Of a stretch of 64,000 nt of DNA, positions 26,091 to 34,668 are shown piece by piece. Source of the DNA: Chryseobacterium gwangjuense (lineage in GTDB: Bacteria > Bacteroidota > Bacteroidia > Flavobacteriales > Weeksellaceae); contig NZ_JAJTNP010000007.1 of assembly GCF_021311115.1 (NCBI RefSeq), positions 124,001 to 188,000 on the forward strand, read 5' to 3'. The notes below the pieces were generated by a model that made no database searches, was not told where the DNA came from, and was given only the letters and a program-made list of their open reading frames with translations. How positions within the stretch are numbered: the first letter of the stretch is position 1; each line of letters starts with the position of its first letter. Position numbers and translations under genes: made by a program.

Positions 26091-27087
26091 TAAAGCCATC
26101 TAATAAATAATGTGTTAATTGAGGAACTACTAACAGCGGAATTAAAAACTGAAACCAGTTTTTCGAAAGACTTAGATTCAATGAAAAATGTTCGTTCCAC
26201 ACTAAAACTTCCCACAAAAACTCTTCAAAAAATGCAAACGCTAAGATGATTGCAATAAATAGAAATATCCCGAAACTAGATTGAAAGATTGAAAGCGTAT
26301 TAAGTTCCGTCTTTTTTTTCTGCTTAATTTCCCGGATATAAATTAATGCAATATAAGGAACTCCGTGTGAAACTACGTTTAGAAACGTAAAAAGCAGATC
26401 ATTGTTAAAATACACGATCCCAAAATACCATGAAAGATAAGTTCCAGCAATTAAAGCGATTTTAGGAATATTCCATTGCCTTGTCTTAAAGATTTCAAAA
26501 GCTGTTTTTATACCCCAGATGATTAAAATAACAAAATATAAAACCGTGATTAATGGTACATAATCCGGTAAATTCTGAAGCCAGTGAAATTCATTTTCGA
26601 CAAACCATGTAAAAGCTCTTGGTGTTTTAAACCAGTACAACATCGGAAAAATTGTGGCTGAATATACGGCAACCTCATCAATTCTTTTGCTTAAATTATT
26701 AGGTTCAAATCTTGCATAAATTCTCATAAAACCATACTGCTGACGGATAAAATGAAAAACTGCAATTAAAGCTAATACTGACCAGAAAACCAAACTTCCG
26801 AATTGATAGAAAAATAAACCTAAAACCCAACTCAAAATAGGAATTCCGTAATATAAAAGCCTTCTTTTATTGACCTCTTCTTTTACAAAATATGTTTTGA
26901 ATAAGGTGGAATAAACGTGAGCAACATCTACAAAAACAATAAGAAAAAGCCATGTATAAAAAGAAAAATGATTTTCCAATCCCTGAACCTGTTTCTGAAA
27001 AAGTAAAATAATTCCCAAGATCAAAAAAGGAGGTAACAGAATAAACCAACCGTCTATTTTTGCATTATGTATCCAAGGTTGTTTCAT
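26062..27087 (-). CDS. Polytopic membrane protein with conserved-looking histidines
   Basis: 341 residues with about eight or nine hydrophobic helices. Histidines sit at helix edges in VDVAHVYST, IAVFHFIRQQYGF, VVSHGVPYIALIY and QLTHYLLDGFIWK, a spacing that resembles membrane metal or heme sites, but I cannot place it in a named family. It follows the FAD-dependent oxidoreductase by 35 bp on the same strand, so the two probably belong together. Function unknown; an electron-transfer or oxidase-partner role would be inference only. Confidence 0.65.
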   Translation of the reverse strand: MKQPWIHNAKIDGWFILLPPFLILGIILLFQKQVQGLENHFSFYTWLFLIVFVDVAHVYSTLFKTYFVKEEVNKRRLLYYGIPILSWVLGLFFYQFGSLVFWSVLALIAVFHFIRQQYGFMRIYARFEPNNLSKRIDEVAVYSATIFPMLYWFKTPRAFTWFVENEFHWLQNLPDYVPLITVLYFVILIIWGIKTAFEIFKTRQWNIPKIALIAGTYLSWYFGIVYFNNDLLFTFLNVVSHGVPYIALIYIREIKQKKKTELNTLSIFQSSFGIFLFIAIILAFAFFEEFLWEVLVWNEHFSLNLSLSKNWFQFLIPLLVVPQLTHYLLDGFIWKNTKKVT

Positions 27088-27122
27088 AAATGAATGTTCA
27101 TTATTTTAATTATAAAACGATA

Positions 27123-28706
27123 TCATATCATTTGCTTTGCTGCCCTTAATCCCTGATAAAAAGCCTCTTCGAAAATCGAAATTCCCGAAAGATCAGAATG
27201 GGCAAAGAAAACTTTCTCATCAATCGGCTCTTTAGCTTTAAGGTTTCCAAAAATCTGATTAGGAACCGGAGCAATCATTGCATGACCTATTTTATGAAAC
27301 TGCATTTCAATAATAAAATCTTCAATTAATGGGTGTGCTTTTTTCAAATCGTTCAGCACCAAAGTTTTTAACTGATCTTCTGTTAAAGTATATAGCTTTT
27401 TTCTTGCTTTTTTACAGTCACTTGTCGAAAAACTACGATAATAAGTGATTACTTTTTCCCCCATAATTTGTTCGACATTCTGATGCTGATCATAAATATA
27501 TCCTAATCCGTCTGAACCAAAAATCACATTATCCCAAGCCAATTCTTCATCTCCCCCAAATTCATTTCGTAATGTAATGGTAGTTAAAAGCCAAGGAACA
27601 TTATGAAAATTGCTTGTTTTTTTAGTATTGAAAATTCTTTCGTTCACAAATTGCGGTGTTGCAAACAACACTTTTTCTGCAATGATTTTCTTTGTCTTTT
27701 TTTGAGCATTATCAAAACTTAAAACCTCAACATTTTCATTAATTTTAATATCAAAAACTAAATGATTCGGTAAAAATTTCTGTTTTGTATACTTTGAAAA
27801 ATGCTTTGCTAATCGAGCATTTCCTTCCGGCCACGTGAAAACCTGATCTTTGTATTTTTTGCTCCAGTTATTTTTTCTTCCTGCAAAATAATGAACTCCC
27901 GCCCAAGCCGAAACATAGTTTATTCCCAAACCATAGTCATCACGACAGGAGTAATCTAACAGCCAAAGCAATTCTTCAGATTTAAAATTTTTCTGTGTAA
28001 GCCAATCTTTAAAAACTATTTTTTCCAATTGTAAAGCCTCATCTTCCTGACTTGAATCATGAACCGGAATTGAAAACCAATATTTTCCTTCCGAATCTTT
28101 TTTATCCCGAAAATGATCCATCATTTTGAAAAAGGCATCCAATTCTTTTTTGGTTTCTGAAGAAATTCCATTTTGAGGAACGATATCATTTTGCCAAACA
28201 TTTTTAAAAAACAATCTTTCCTGTTGGGGAAAAGTCATTTGATATTCATCTAAAACAGGTTCACCAGTCTCATCGTTTCCCTGATAAATTCCACATTCTT
28301 TTAAAAATTCGATAACTTCTACATTCTCCTTATTAGGTAATGGTAAATAATGTGCTCCCAAAGGAAATTTTGAAAACTTATTTTGTCCGTTTGATGAATT
28401 TCCTCCTAGATGATTTTCCATCTCCAATAGCAGGTAATTATTTTCGTTGTTTTGACTAAAAAATCGACATGCTGAAAGCCCGGAAATCCCACCACCAACG
28501 ATGAGATATTTTGTATAAATTTCTTCTGAAGGTTTTGGAAAGTCTTTTGCCCAAAGTTTATGCCCGAGAATATGATTTGTTCCTGTAATCTTAAGCAGCA
28601 ATGATTTTCCTTTTTTACTGCAATATTGTAAAAAAGGAAGCATGAGACTCCCTAACAACATCGTTTTCAGGAAATCTTTTCTACTGTACTTTTCCCCACT
28701 CTTCAT
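27123..28706 (-). CDS. FAD-dependent amine-oxidase-like protein
   Basis: 527 residues. The N-terminus has SRKDFLKTMLLGSLMLP, similar to a Tat signal with Lys in place of the second Arg, followed by a Cys at 29, so export and perhaps lipidation are possible. The dinucleotide-binding motif VGGGISGLSA is at 70-79 and the FAD-contact segment LEMENHLGGNS follows; the C-terminal part resembles flavin amine oxidases and phytoene-desaturase-like enzymes. Substrate unknown. Its start overlaps the end of the spermidine synthase-like gene by 26 bp, tying it tightly to polyamine chemistry. Confidence 0.8.
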   Translation of the reverse strand: MKSGEKYSRKDFLKTMLLGSLMLPFLQYCSKKGKSLLLKITGTNHILGHKLWAKDFPKPSEEIYTKYLIVGGGISGLSACRFFSQNNENNYLLLEMENHLGGNSSNGQNKFSKFPLGAHYLPLPNKENVEVIEFLKECGIYQGNDETGEPVLDEYQMTFPQQERLFFKNVWQNDIVPQNGISSETKKELDAFFKMMDHFRDKKDSEGKYWFSIPVHDSSQEDEALQLEKIVFKDWLTQKNFKSEELLWLLDYSCRDDYGLGINYVSAWAGVHYFAGRKNNWSKKYKDQVFTWPEGNARLAKHFSKYTKQKFLPNHLVFDIKINENVEVLSFDNAQKKTKKIIAEKVLFATPQFVNERIFNTKKTSNFHNVPWLLTTITLRNEFGGDEELAWDNVIFGSDGLGYIYDQHQNVEQIMGEKVITYYRSFSTSDCKKARKKLYTLTEDQLKTLVLNDLKKAHPLIEDFIIEMQFHKIGHAMIAPVPNQIFGNLKAKEPIDEKVFFAHSDLSGISIFEEAFYQGLRAAKQMI

Positions 28707-30198
28707 CGAAATAGCGTACTAAAATTTGATTATCCAAACGATTGACTTCAATATCTTTGGTTCTCATATCTTTGGTGAAATAAGAAAGCTGAGAAAAATT
28801 GTAATCGTAGAATTTTAACCCCGGAATTTTTCTGTACATCTTATTATTGATAGGTTCAAAAGACCCCATTGAAAACCCCCATTCTCCAAAAGAAGGTACA
28901 TATGTATGATATGCCGAAGTAAACGGAAAAATCTGATTGATGGTCTTCTCGATGCACCAAAAAGATTTTGGAGCAAAATAAGGAGAAGTTGTTTGTACCA
29001 CGATTTTAGTCTCTAAAGTAGTCAATCGTTCGAGTTCTTTGTAAAACTGCAAGGAGTAGAGTTTTCCTAAGCTATAATTCGAAGGATCCGGAAAGTCAAT
29101 AATGATCACGTCATATTTCTTAGTATTCTCTTTTACCCAAATATAAGCGTCTTTATTGATTACTTTCAGCTTTGGATTTGATAAAGAACTTTGATTTAGC
29201 TGACGCATCGTTTCATTATTTTTGAAAAAATTAGTCATTTCACCATCTAAATCAACAAGAGTGATATTTTTAACTTCTTTGTATTTTAAAACTTCACGAA
29301 CTGCAAAACCATCACCTCCACCTAAAATCAAAATATTGTCGATCTTTTTTGCCATCGACATTGCGGGATGAACCAAAGCTTCGTGGTAACGGTATTCGTC
29401 AACGGAAGAGAACTGTAAATTGTTATTTAAATATAATCTGAATTCGCGGTTGTTTCTTGTTAAAACAATTCGTTGATAAGGGGAGCTTTTTGTATATACC
29501 ACATTTTCTCCATACAACTTCTCTTCCGAAAATGATAAAATCTTGTCTGAAAAAATAAAAAGAGCAACGAGCAAAAGAAATGCTCCGATTGATTTTACTC
29601 TTAAAGAAAAAGATTTTGACAGTTCCTTTTTAAGATAGAAACATAAGAATATAGCAATCGAAATATTGATCAATCCAAAAAACAACGGTGTTTTTACAAT
29701 GCCCAGATTAGGAATTAAAACCAAAGGGAATAAAATGGAAGCCAATAAAGCACCTATATAGTCGAAAGCAAAAACATTTGAAACTAAATCTTTAAACTGA
29801 ACCCTGTCCTTTAAAATATTCATCAGGAGTGGAATTTCCACCCCTACCAAACATCCTGTAAAAAAAACAAAAAGATACAGAACCGCTTCAAAATGAGCTA
29901 AGGTATTAAACAGTATGAATAGGACTACAGAACTTATTCCACCAATAATTCCGACTAAAATTTCAATTTCTATGAATTTATCAATTAAATTTCCTTTAAT
30001 GAATTTTGCAAAATATGATCCCACCCCCATCGAGAAAAGATAAACTCCGATGATAAAGGAAAATTGTTTTACAGAATCTCCCAAAAGATAGCTCGCCAAA
30101 GCTCCTGCCACCAATTCGTAAATCAGTCCGCAAGTTGCAATGACAAACACAGAAAACATCAATAATAACTCAAGAGGAATCCTCTTTTTATTATCCAT
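28681..30198 (-). CDS. Membrane-fused spermidine synthase (polyamine aminopropyltransferase)
   Basis: 505 residues from ATG 30198; a GTG 12 nt upstream is possible. Residues 10-225 hold about seven membrane helices; residues 230-500 form the aminopropyltransferase domain: Q262 and YHE (271-273), GGGDG (293-297), VDLD (315-318), NKDA (348-351), IIDFPDP with catalytic-type Asp368 and Asp371, and Tyr381. All key positions of spermidine synthases are kept, so the enzyme is probably active, moving an aminopropyl group from decarboxylated SAM to an amine. The start overlaps the DUF350 gene (ATGGATAATAA). The membrane part suggests action at or near the inner membrane. Confidence 0.88.
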   Translation of the reverse strand: MDNKKRIPLELLLMFSVFVIATCGLIYELVAGALASYLLGDSVKQFSFIIGVYLFSMGVGSYFAKFIKGNLIDKFIEIEILVGIIGGISSVVLFILFNTLAHFEAVLYLFVFFTGCLVGVEIPLLMNILKDRVQFKDLVSNVFAFDYIGALLASILFPLVLIPNLGIVKTPLFFGLINISIAIFLCFYLKKELSKSFSLRVKSIGAFLLLVALFIFSDKILSFSEEKLYGENVVYTKSSPYQRIVLTRNNREFRLYLNNNLQFSSVDEYRYHEALVHPAMSMAKKIDNILILGGGDGFAVREVLKYKEVKNITLVDLDGEMTNFFKNNETMRQLNQSSLSNPKLKVINKDAYIWVKENTKKYDVIIIDFPDPSNYSLGKLYSLQFYKELERLTTLETKIVVQTTSPYFAPKSFWCIEKTINQIFPFTSAYHTYVPSFGEWGFSMGSFEPINNKMYRKIPGLKFYDYNFSQLSYFTKDMRTKDIEVNRLDNQILVRYFDEEWGKVQ

Positions 30199-30406
30199 GG
30201 ATTGCTGCACTTATAATGATTGAAATTCCGATGATAAAAGCTCCGAAAACAATGGCTACTGCTGTATTTCCGTTTCGGACAATCTCCTGCCAGGTTTTTT
30301 CCGGTGTCAGCTTCTCAATGATTAAATAGCAAATAAGTAAGATTGCGATTCCTAAAAATGAATAAATCACAGAGTTTATGATTGGGAAAAAGTTTATTTG
30401 GTTCAT
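30191..30406 (-). CDS. DUF350 small membrane protein (YjfL-like)
   Basis: 71 residues with two membrane helices (about 8-28 and 46-68) and NGNTAVAIVFGAFIIGISI, the half-repeat signature of DUF350; E. coli YjfL carries this domain twice. Members occur beside PspA-like, ATP-grasp and polyamine genes. Function is unknown; a membrane-stress or channel-like role has been suggested. It overlaps the spermidine synthase gene by 8 bp and follows the 65-residue gene by 11 bp. Confidence 0.88.
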   Translation of the reverse strand: MNQINFFPIINSVIYSFLGIAILLICYLIIEKLTPEKTWQEIVRNGNTAVAIVFGAFIIGISIIISAAIHG

Positions 30407-30417
30407 AGTTTATATTT

Positions 30418-30615
30418 TTATTTGTGATAATATCTGTAATATCCTGCTCCTGAAGAATGATGTCTTCTTGTGGTTCCATCTCGGTAAGTTTCTGTTTTTT
30501 CACAATCACAGAACTGATTTCCATCGAAAGTAAGATAGGTAAAGTAACCTATAAAAAAAACTCCGATAAGACACAGAATCCAATTTTCTTTTATATAGTT
30601 AATAACATTTGCCAT
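30418..30615 (-). CDS. Small membrane protein with Cys/His-rich tail
   Basis: 65 residues: one membrane helix (WILCLIGVFFIGYFTYL, about 12-28) and a short polar tail with FCDCEK and TRRHHSSGAGYYRYYHK, rich in His, Tyr and Cys. No family recognised. It is packed between DUF4178 (3 bp) and DUF350 (11 bp) genes on the same strand, so it is a real part of the operon. Metal binding by the tail is possible but only inferred. Confidence 0.65.
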   Translation of the reverse strand: MANVINYIKENWILCLIGVFFIGYFTYLTFDGNQFCDCEKTETYRDGTTRRHHSSGAGYYRYYHK

Positions 30616-30618
30616 TGC

Positions 30619-32100
30619 TTATGAATAGGTGTAAGGTGAATTTGAACTGTTAAACCACTTCGATCTTTCAAAAGACCTTCTTCCGAAAAAGCATGCTACT
30701 ACAAATCCGACGATAAGTGCCAAAATAATTCCGAAGTTCCAGAAAGACACAGGAAGCCATTCTGCTTTTATTTTTACAGATTTGTTATCAGCAAGAACAG
30801 CATCGGAAATTCCTAAGAAAGCATTAGCATTTAGCAAAGAATCTATGTCTGCTTTTCCCAAAGTTTGGTGAACCAGTTTTCCGAGCTCACTTACAGTATC
30901 TTGTTTTATAAGTTTTGAATCTCCAAAAGTTTGACTAGTTGTTGTTGCAGTATTGTTGTTGGTAACATTAATAATTCCATACGCATCTCTTGATAAAGTC
31001 AGTTGACCATCTGAAGATAAGAATGTTGATGGTGCAAAAGTCTGTAAGGGTTCTTGTCTTTCAGCAGAGACTAAAAAGTGATATTTTCCCGGAGCAACTC
31101 CACAGAAATTAAATTCTTCTTTTTGATTTCCTTCACTCCAGTTTTCGCCATCTTCATATCCGTGATATTGTTCAATGTCTTTTGAGGCAAAAGTAATTTC
31201 ATTCGTCCTTTCATTCACTAGGCCCAATCCTACATTTGCCCAGGAATTATCAACCTCTGAAGAAACGGCTACTTTTAAAGGTGCAGAACCTCCCGATAGT
31301 TCAAAGCTTTTACTTACCAGTTCTTTATCTTTTACATCTGCAAAATTTACTTCTTGTGAAAAAATCGTTTTATTGGTTCTTGAAACAACAACGTATAATT
31401 GAACCAAGCAAACCATCAATGCTGCTACGGCCATTATATTCAACGCTTGTGTAAAATTGACATAAAACGGCTGAACAATCCCAATTCCTGAATAATTGGG
31501 TAGGTTATTAATCTTGAAAGCCCTTTTTATTTTATATTTAGAAATATGTTTTCCAGAAAAATATTGGGTATTCCCCGCCGATTTTTCTTCTGAAATCATA
31601 TGGATTCCGTTTACATATTCTCTATAAGTAGCAACTCCAAAGCTTAGTTTATCTTCAAAAAAACCTGCTGCTGCATAAATTGTACATTCTGTAGTTTCGT
31701 ACCTGCGGTAATTGATAGAATTGAACTCTACAAATATAGTGCTCCAAGTCTTTTTATTCGCATCTTCTCTATTAACCTCATGTAATAAGATCCAATGTCC
31801 GTCGCTCTCACTTAAAAAAGCATCTTCTCCTTTTTTGTCTTTTAAATAATATTCTCGCCAAAATGTATGTGATCCATATTTTCTGATAACAAGTCCAACA
31901 ACACTATATTCTACATCATCAATAGTTCCTTTTTGTCCTATTTCCAGAACTACACTTTCAATAGGTTTTTTTACAACTTTTTCGGAAATATTTTTATCGG
32001 TATTGATAAGATTTGAACAGGATTTGCAAACATATTCCTTAATGGAAAATGTAAGCTCATGTTTATTTTCAACTTTACAGACCGGGCAAACGTAATGCAT
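30619..32100 (-). CDS. DUF4178 domain-containing membrane protein with zinc ribbon
   Basis: 493 residues. An N-terminal zinc ribbon (CPVC at 5-8 and CKSC about 25 residues later) precedes a DUF4178 domain (about 45-190, with GTIDDVEYSVVGLVIRKYG and FWREYYLKDKKGEDAFL), then a membrane helix near 228-250, an extracytoplasmic beta-rich segment, and a last helix near 460-480. DUF4178 is found with PspA, DUF350 and polyamine genes, and a role in envelope stress has been proposed from that context. It starts immediately before the speD stop on the same strand. Biochemical function unknown. Confidence 0.85.
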   Translation of the reverse strand: MHYVCPVCKVENKHELTFSIKEYVCKSCSNLINTDKNISEKVVKKPIESVVLEIGQKGTIDDVEYSVVGLVIRKYGSHTFWREYYLKDKKGEDAFLSESDGHWILLHEVNREDANKKTWSTIFVEFNSINYRRYETTECTIYAAAGFFEDKLSFGVATYREYVNGIHMISEEKSAGNTQYFSGKHISKYKIKRAFKINNLPNYSGIGIVQPFYVNFTQALNIMAVAALMVCLVQLYVVVSRTNKTIFSQEVNFADVKDKELVSKSFELSGGSAPLKVAVSSEVDNSWANVGLGLVNERTNEITFASKDIEQYHGYEDGENWSEGNQKEEFNFCGVAPGKYHFLVSAERQEPLQTFAPSTFLSSDGQLTLSRDAYGIINVTNNNTATTTSQTFGDSKLIKQDTVSELGKLVHQTLGKADIDSLLNANAFLGISDAVLADNKSVKIKAEWLPVSFWNFGIILALIVGFVVACFFGRRSFERSKWFNSSNSPYTYS

Positions 32101-32463
32101 TTATCTATAAATTTTGTGTTTCTGAATGGTTTTAGCTCTAAAATATTCTACAACTTCATCGGCAATTTTTTCAACCTTTTCTGTATTATCCTGTAAGTAA
32201 TTACACAGAAATATATCAAAAGTGAACTGTTTAAATTCTGGCCAAGTATGAATGCAAAGGTGAGATTCTTTAAGACAAACAGCCGAAGTAAAACTTTGAT
32301 TTTCAAAAACATGATTTGTAACTCCTACAATTTCCACGTCTTTTATTGCAAGAATACTTTTGGTAAATGTTAAAAAACCCTCACTGTCTAATAACAAAGC
32401 TTCTGACTCTGTTTCCAAAGTCAGAAGAATATGTAAACCTTTACTGGTTGATGATTCCAATTG
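32101..32463 (-). CDS. speD: S-adenosylmethionine decarboxylase
   Basis: 120 residues from TTG 32463, giving MESSTSKGLHILLTLE; the next candidate, TTG 32526, lies inside ctlX and there is no ATG in the 5' part. Pyruvoyl-enzyme motif KESHLCIHTWPE: cleavage would occur before Ser66, with His67, His71 and Cys86 (DIFLCN) as the other active-site residues. The enzyme decarboxylates SAM to give the aminopropyl donor for spermidine synthase, which is encoded four genes downstream. A TATATTTG -7-like element ends 17 nt before this start, supporting the shorter form. Family firm, start uncertain. Confidence 0.85.
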   Translation of the reverse strand, partial: QLESSTSKGLHILLTLETESEALLLDSEGFLTFTKSILAIKDVEIVGVTNHVFENQSFTSAVCLKESHLCIHTWPEFKQFTFDIFLCNYLQDNTEKVEKIADEVVEYFRAKTIQKHKIYR

Positions 32464-32479
32464 ATTATTATATTTTACA

Positions 32480-32487
32480 CAAATATA
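32480..32487 (-). promoter_or_regulatory. -7 element before speD
   Basis: TATATTTG on the minus strand matches TAnnTTTG and lies just past the ctlX stop codon. No well-spaced -33 TTG is seen, so it may be weak or internal to the operon. Confidence 0.35.
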
Positions 32488-32489
32488 AA

Positions 32490-33413
32490 TTATTTTTTTG
32501 GTAAGAAAACTTCGGCAAGCATACAACGTGCGCTTCCACCACCGTTTACTTCAATCGTATTTAGATCTGAGTAAATAATTTCACAATATTTTTCTATGGC
32601 AGAAACCTGGTTTTCGTGCAAAGATTTGTAAGCTGTTTCGCTCATTACTAAAAACTTTTCACCTTCTTTATTTTGAACCTGAAGCATATTTCCTGCAAAT
32701 TGCTGCATTTGTGCTTCCGAAATCTCAATAATTTCTTTTCCTGAATTTTTAATCGTTTCGATTACATGGTTTCTTTCGCCTTCATCATCAATACAGTCAA
32801 GACAAATGACTACAAATTTATCGGCAACACACATCATTACATTGGTATGATAAATCGGAAGTCTCTCCTCTCCAACTGTTTGAAACGAGTGGAAAACGAC
32901 TGGGGTAAAGCCATACTTTTCACAAAATTTTCTGAATAAATTTTCATCCAATCTCAAAGAAACCGATCCATAAGCAATTTTATTATCGTGATCGAAAATC
33001 ATACTTCCAGTTCCTTCCAAAAAATGCCCCTGAATTTCCGGTAAAGACCAATCATCAATTTCAGTGACGTCAAAACCCTGGTTTCGGATACTTTCTATAA
33101 TATCGTCTCTTCTTTCTACTCTTCGGTTTGAAGCAAACATAGGATATAGAACCACTTTTCCGTCTTTATGGAAACTTACCCAGTTATTTGGGAAAATAGA
33201 ATCCGGAGTATGTGGATCCAATGTATCTTTTATCGTAATTACATTAATTCCTTTACTTCTTAACTTCCCAACAAAAGTATTGAACTCTGCTAAAGCCTTA
33301 GATTGAATGTCAGCTCCCTTCTGTTCAACCTGAAAATAATTATTCTCTGCCGTTTCTGCATTATAACCGAATGCAATCGGCTCTATCATTAATACTGTAT
33401 CTGTTGTTTGCAT
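32490..33413 (-). CDS. ctlX: Citrulline utilization hydrolase-type enzyme CtlX
   Basis: 307 residues of the guanidino-group-modifying (amidinotransferase/deiminase) superfamily: TPDSIFPNNW near residue 70, FLEGTGSMIFD with the acidic site, YHTNVMM, and GGGSARCML with nucleophile Cys297. The CtlX group is described as acting on citrulline to give ornithine. The start MQTTDTVLMIEPIAFGYN fits the family. It lies 40 bp downstream of another superfamily member and upstream of speD, so citrulline- or arginine-derived ornithine could feed polyamine synthesis. Substrate assignment is from family knowledge, not proven here. Confidence 0.85.
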   Translation of the reverse strand: MQTTDTVLMIEPIAFGYNAETAENNYFQVEQKGADIQSKALAEFNTFVGKLRSKGINVITIKDTLDPHTPDSIFPNNWVSFHKDGKVVLYPMFASNRRVERRDDIIESIRNQGFDVTEIDDWSLPEIQGHFLEGTGSMIFDHDNKIAYGSVSLRLDENLFRKFCEKYGFTPVVFHSFQTVGEERLPIYHTNVMMCVADKFVVICLDCIDDEGERNHVIETIKNSGKEIIEISEAQMQQFAGNMLQVQNKEGEKFLVMSETAYKSLHENQVSAIEKYCEIIYSDLNTIEVNGGGSARCMLAEVFLPKK

Positions 33414-33453
33414 TTTAATCTGATTTAAAGTTATCTTATGTTCTTCAACATTA

Positions 33454-34368
33454 TTAGTCTCTCACCAACGGCATTGTAGAGCATCTCAATAAGCCTCCCA
33501 TTTTAGAAATCTCTCTATATGGAATCTCTTCGACAGTCATTCCCCATTCGTTTCTAAGGTGATTATTCATTCTTGTAAATGCTTTGTCTGAAACCACAAT
33601 TTCCGGTGAAATGGAGAAAATATTCGGAAACATTTCAAACATTTCTTCATCCGTTACATGGAAGCAGTTTTCTTCCCCAAAAATATCAATGATCAGACGA
33701 TAATCGCTTTCATCCACGAACCCATTTTTGTAAATAATACATTTATCTTTTCCAACAGGATTAAATGTACAATCCAAATGTAAGATTCCTTCAAACGGAA
33801 CTCTATCATTCTTTTTTAATTCAAGATCGATAATTCTTTTCTTCGGAAAATATTCTTTAAGAATTTCGATGGCATATTCGTTCGTTCTTGCAGTCTTATA
33901 GTTTCTGTAATCCTCGCTAAAACATGTACCTATGAAAAGGAAGTCATCCCAGACAATAACATCACCTCCTTCAATATGAGCAGTTTCAGGAAGGTTAATG
34001 ATTTTTCGCCATTCTACTTTCTCATAAACTTTATTATAAGCTTCCTGTTCGTCTGCTCTGTCTGCAATTACATTTGAAATGATCATTTTATCATCAATCA
34101 CAAAGGCTACATCTCTGGCAAATACCTGATTGTAATCTTTTATAATTTCCGGGCGAAGAACTTCGACATCATATTTTTTCAATACTGCTTCAAAAGCACT
34201 CATTTCATGGATAATATCTGCTTCTTTCGGATACATATTGTGCTCTATCGTATAATATGATTTAGCATCATAGCTTTCTTCCAATGTAGGAACTGCTCCC
34301 ATTGAATTGGGTTGTCCCAGAACCACAGATCTCAATCGCCCTGTTTCGTTTTTTATATTTAATTTCAT
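33454..34368 (-). CDS. Dimethylarginine dimethylaminohydrolase/arginine deiminase-family enzyme
   Basis: 304 residues, same fold as CtlX but a different branch: VFARDVAFVID (Arg-Asp pair), HIEGGDVIVW, HLDCTFNPVG (catalytic His), and GGLLRCST with nucleophile Cys296. Members hydrolyse methylated arginine, arginine or related guanidines to citrulline-like products. In sequence order it precedes ctlX, so the pair could turn an arginine-type substrate into citrulline and then ornithine. It is the first gene of the polyamine-linked minus-strand run and has a TATATTTG element upstream. Confidence 0.82.
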   Translation of the reverse strand: MKLNIKNETGRLRSVVLGQPNSMGAVPTLEESYDAKSYYTIEHNMYPKEADIIHEMSAFEAVLKKYDVEVLRPEIIKDYNQVFARDVAFVIDDKMIISNVIADRADEQEAYNKVYEKVEWRKIINLPETAHIEGGDVIVWDDFLFIGTCFSEDYRNYKTARTNEYAIEILKEYFPKKRIIDLELKKNDRVPFEGILHLDCTFNPVGKDKCIIYKNGFVDESDYRLIIDIFGEENCFHVTDEEMFEMFPNIFSISPEIVVSDKAFTRMNNHLRNEWGMTVEEIPYREISKMGGLLRCSTMPLVRD

Positions 34369-34385
34369 AAAGAATGAGAATTAAG

Positions 34386-34393
34386 CAAATATA
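34386..34393 (-). promoter_or_regulatory. -7 element before the guanidino-enzyme pair
   Basis: TATATTTG on the minus strand, an exact TAnnTTTG, ends 17 nt before the ATG at 34368. A TTTG at standard distance is not seen. Confidence 0.4.
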
Positions 34394-34614
34394 ATCAAAC
34401 GCCTTTGAAGTGAAAAATTTTTAGTTAAACACCATGAATAGAATATTTTGAATAACTTTTGTACATTCTCAGAACCCTAATTAATTCATCTGATTTGATG
34501 AAAATTAGCAGATATAATTAACCTGAATTTCCACTATTGCACAATACAAAATCTTTTCGAAAAAATTTCAATTTCTAATGTTGTGATTGGAAAAATTTGA
34601 AGTTTCTCAGCAAT
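34394..34614. other. Intergenic region upstream of the guanidino-enzyme gene
   Basis: About 220 bp of AT-rich sequence between the -7 element and the citrate synthase terminator. I find no open frame, repeat or operator I can support. Confidence 0.5.
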
Positions 34615-34649
34615 AAAAAATCCCAAAGCAAAAAACTTTGGGATTTTTA
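34615..34649 (-). terminator. Intrinsic terminator of citrate synthase
   Basis: AAAATCCCAAAG pairs with CTTTGGGATTTT around a seven-base loop, with a T-run on the minus strand. Confidence 0.88.
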
Positions 34650-34668
34650 TTTATATGAAAAGTCAATA

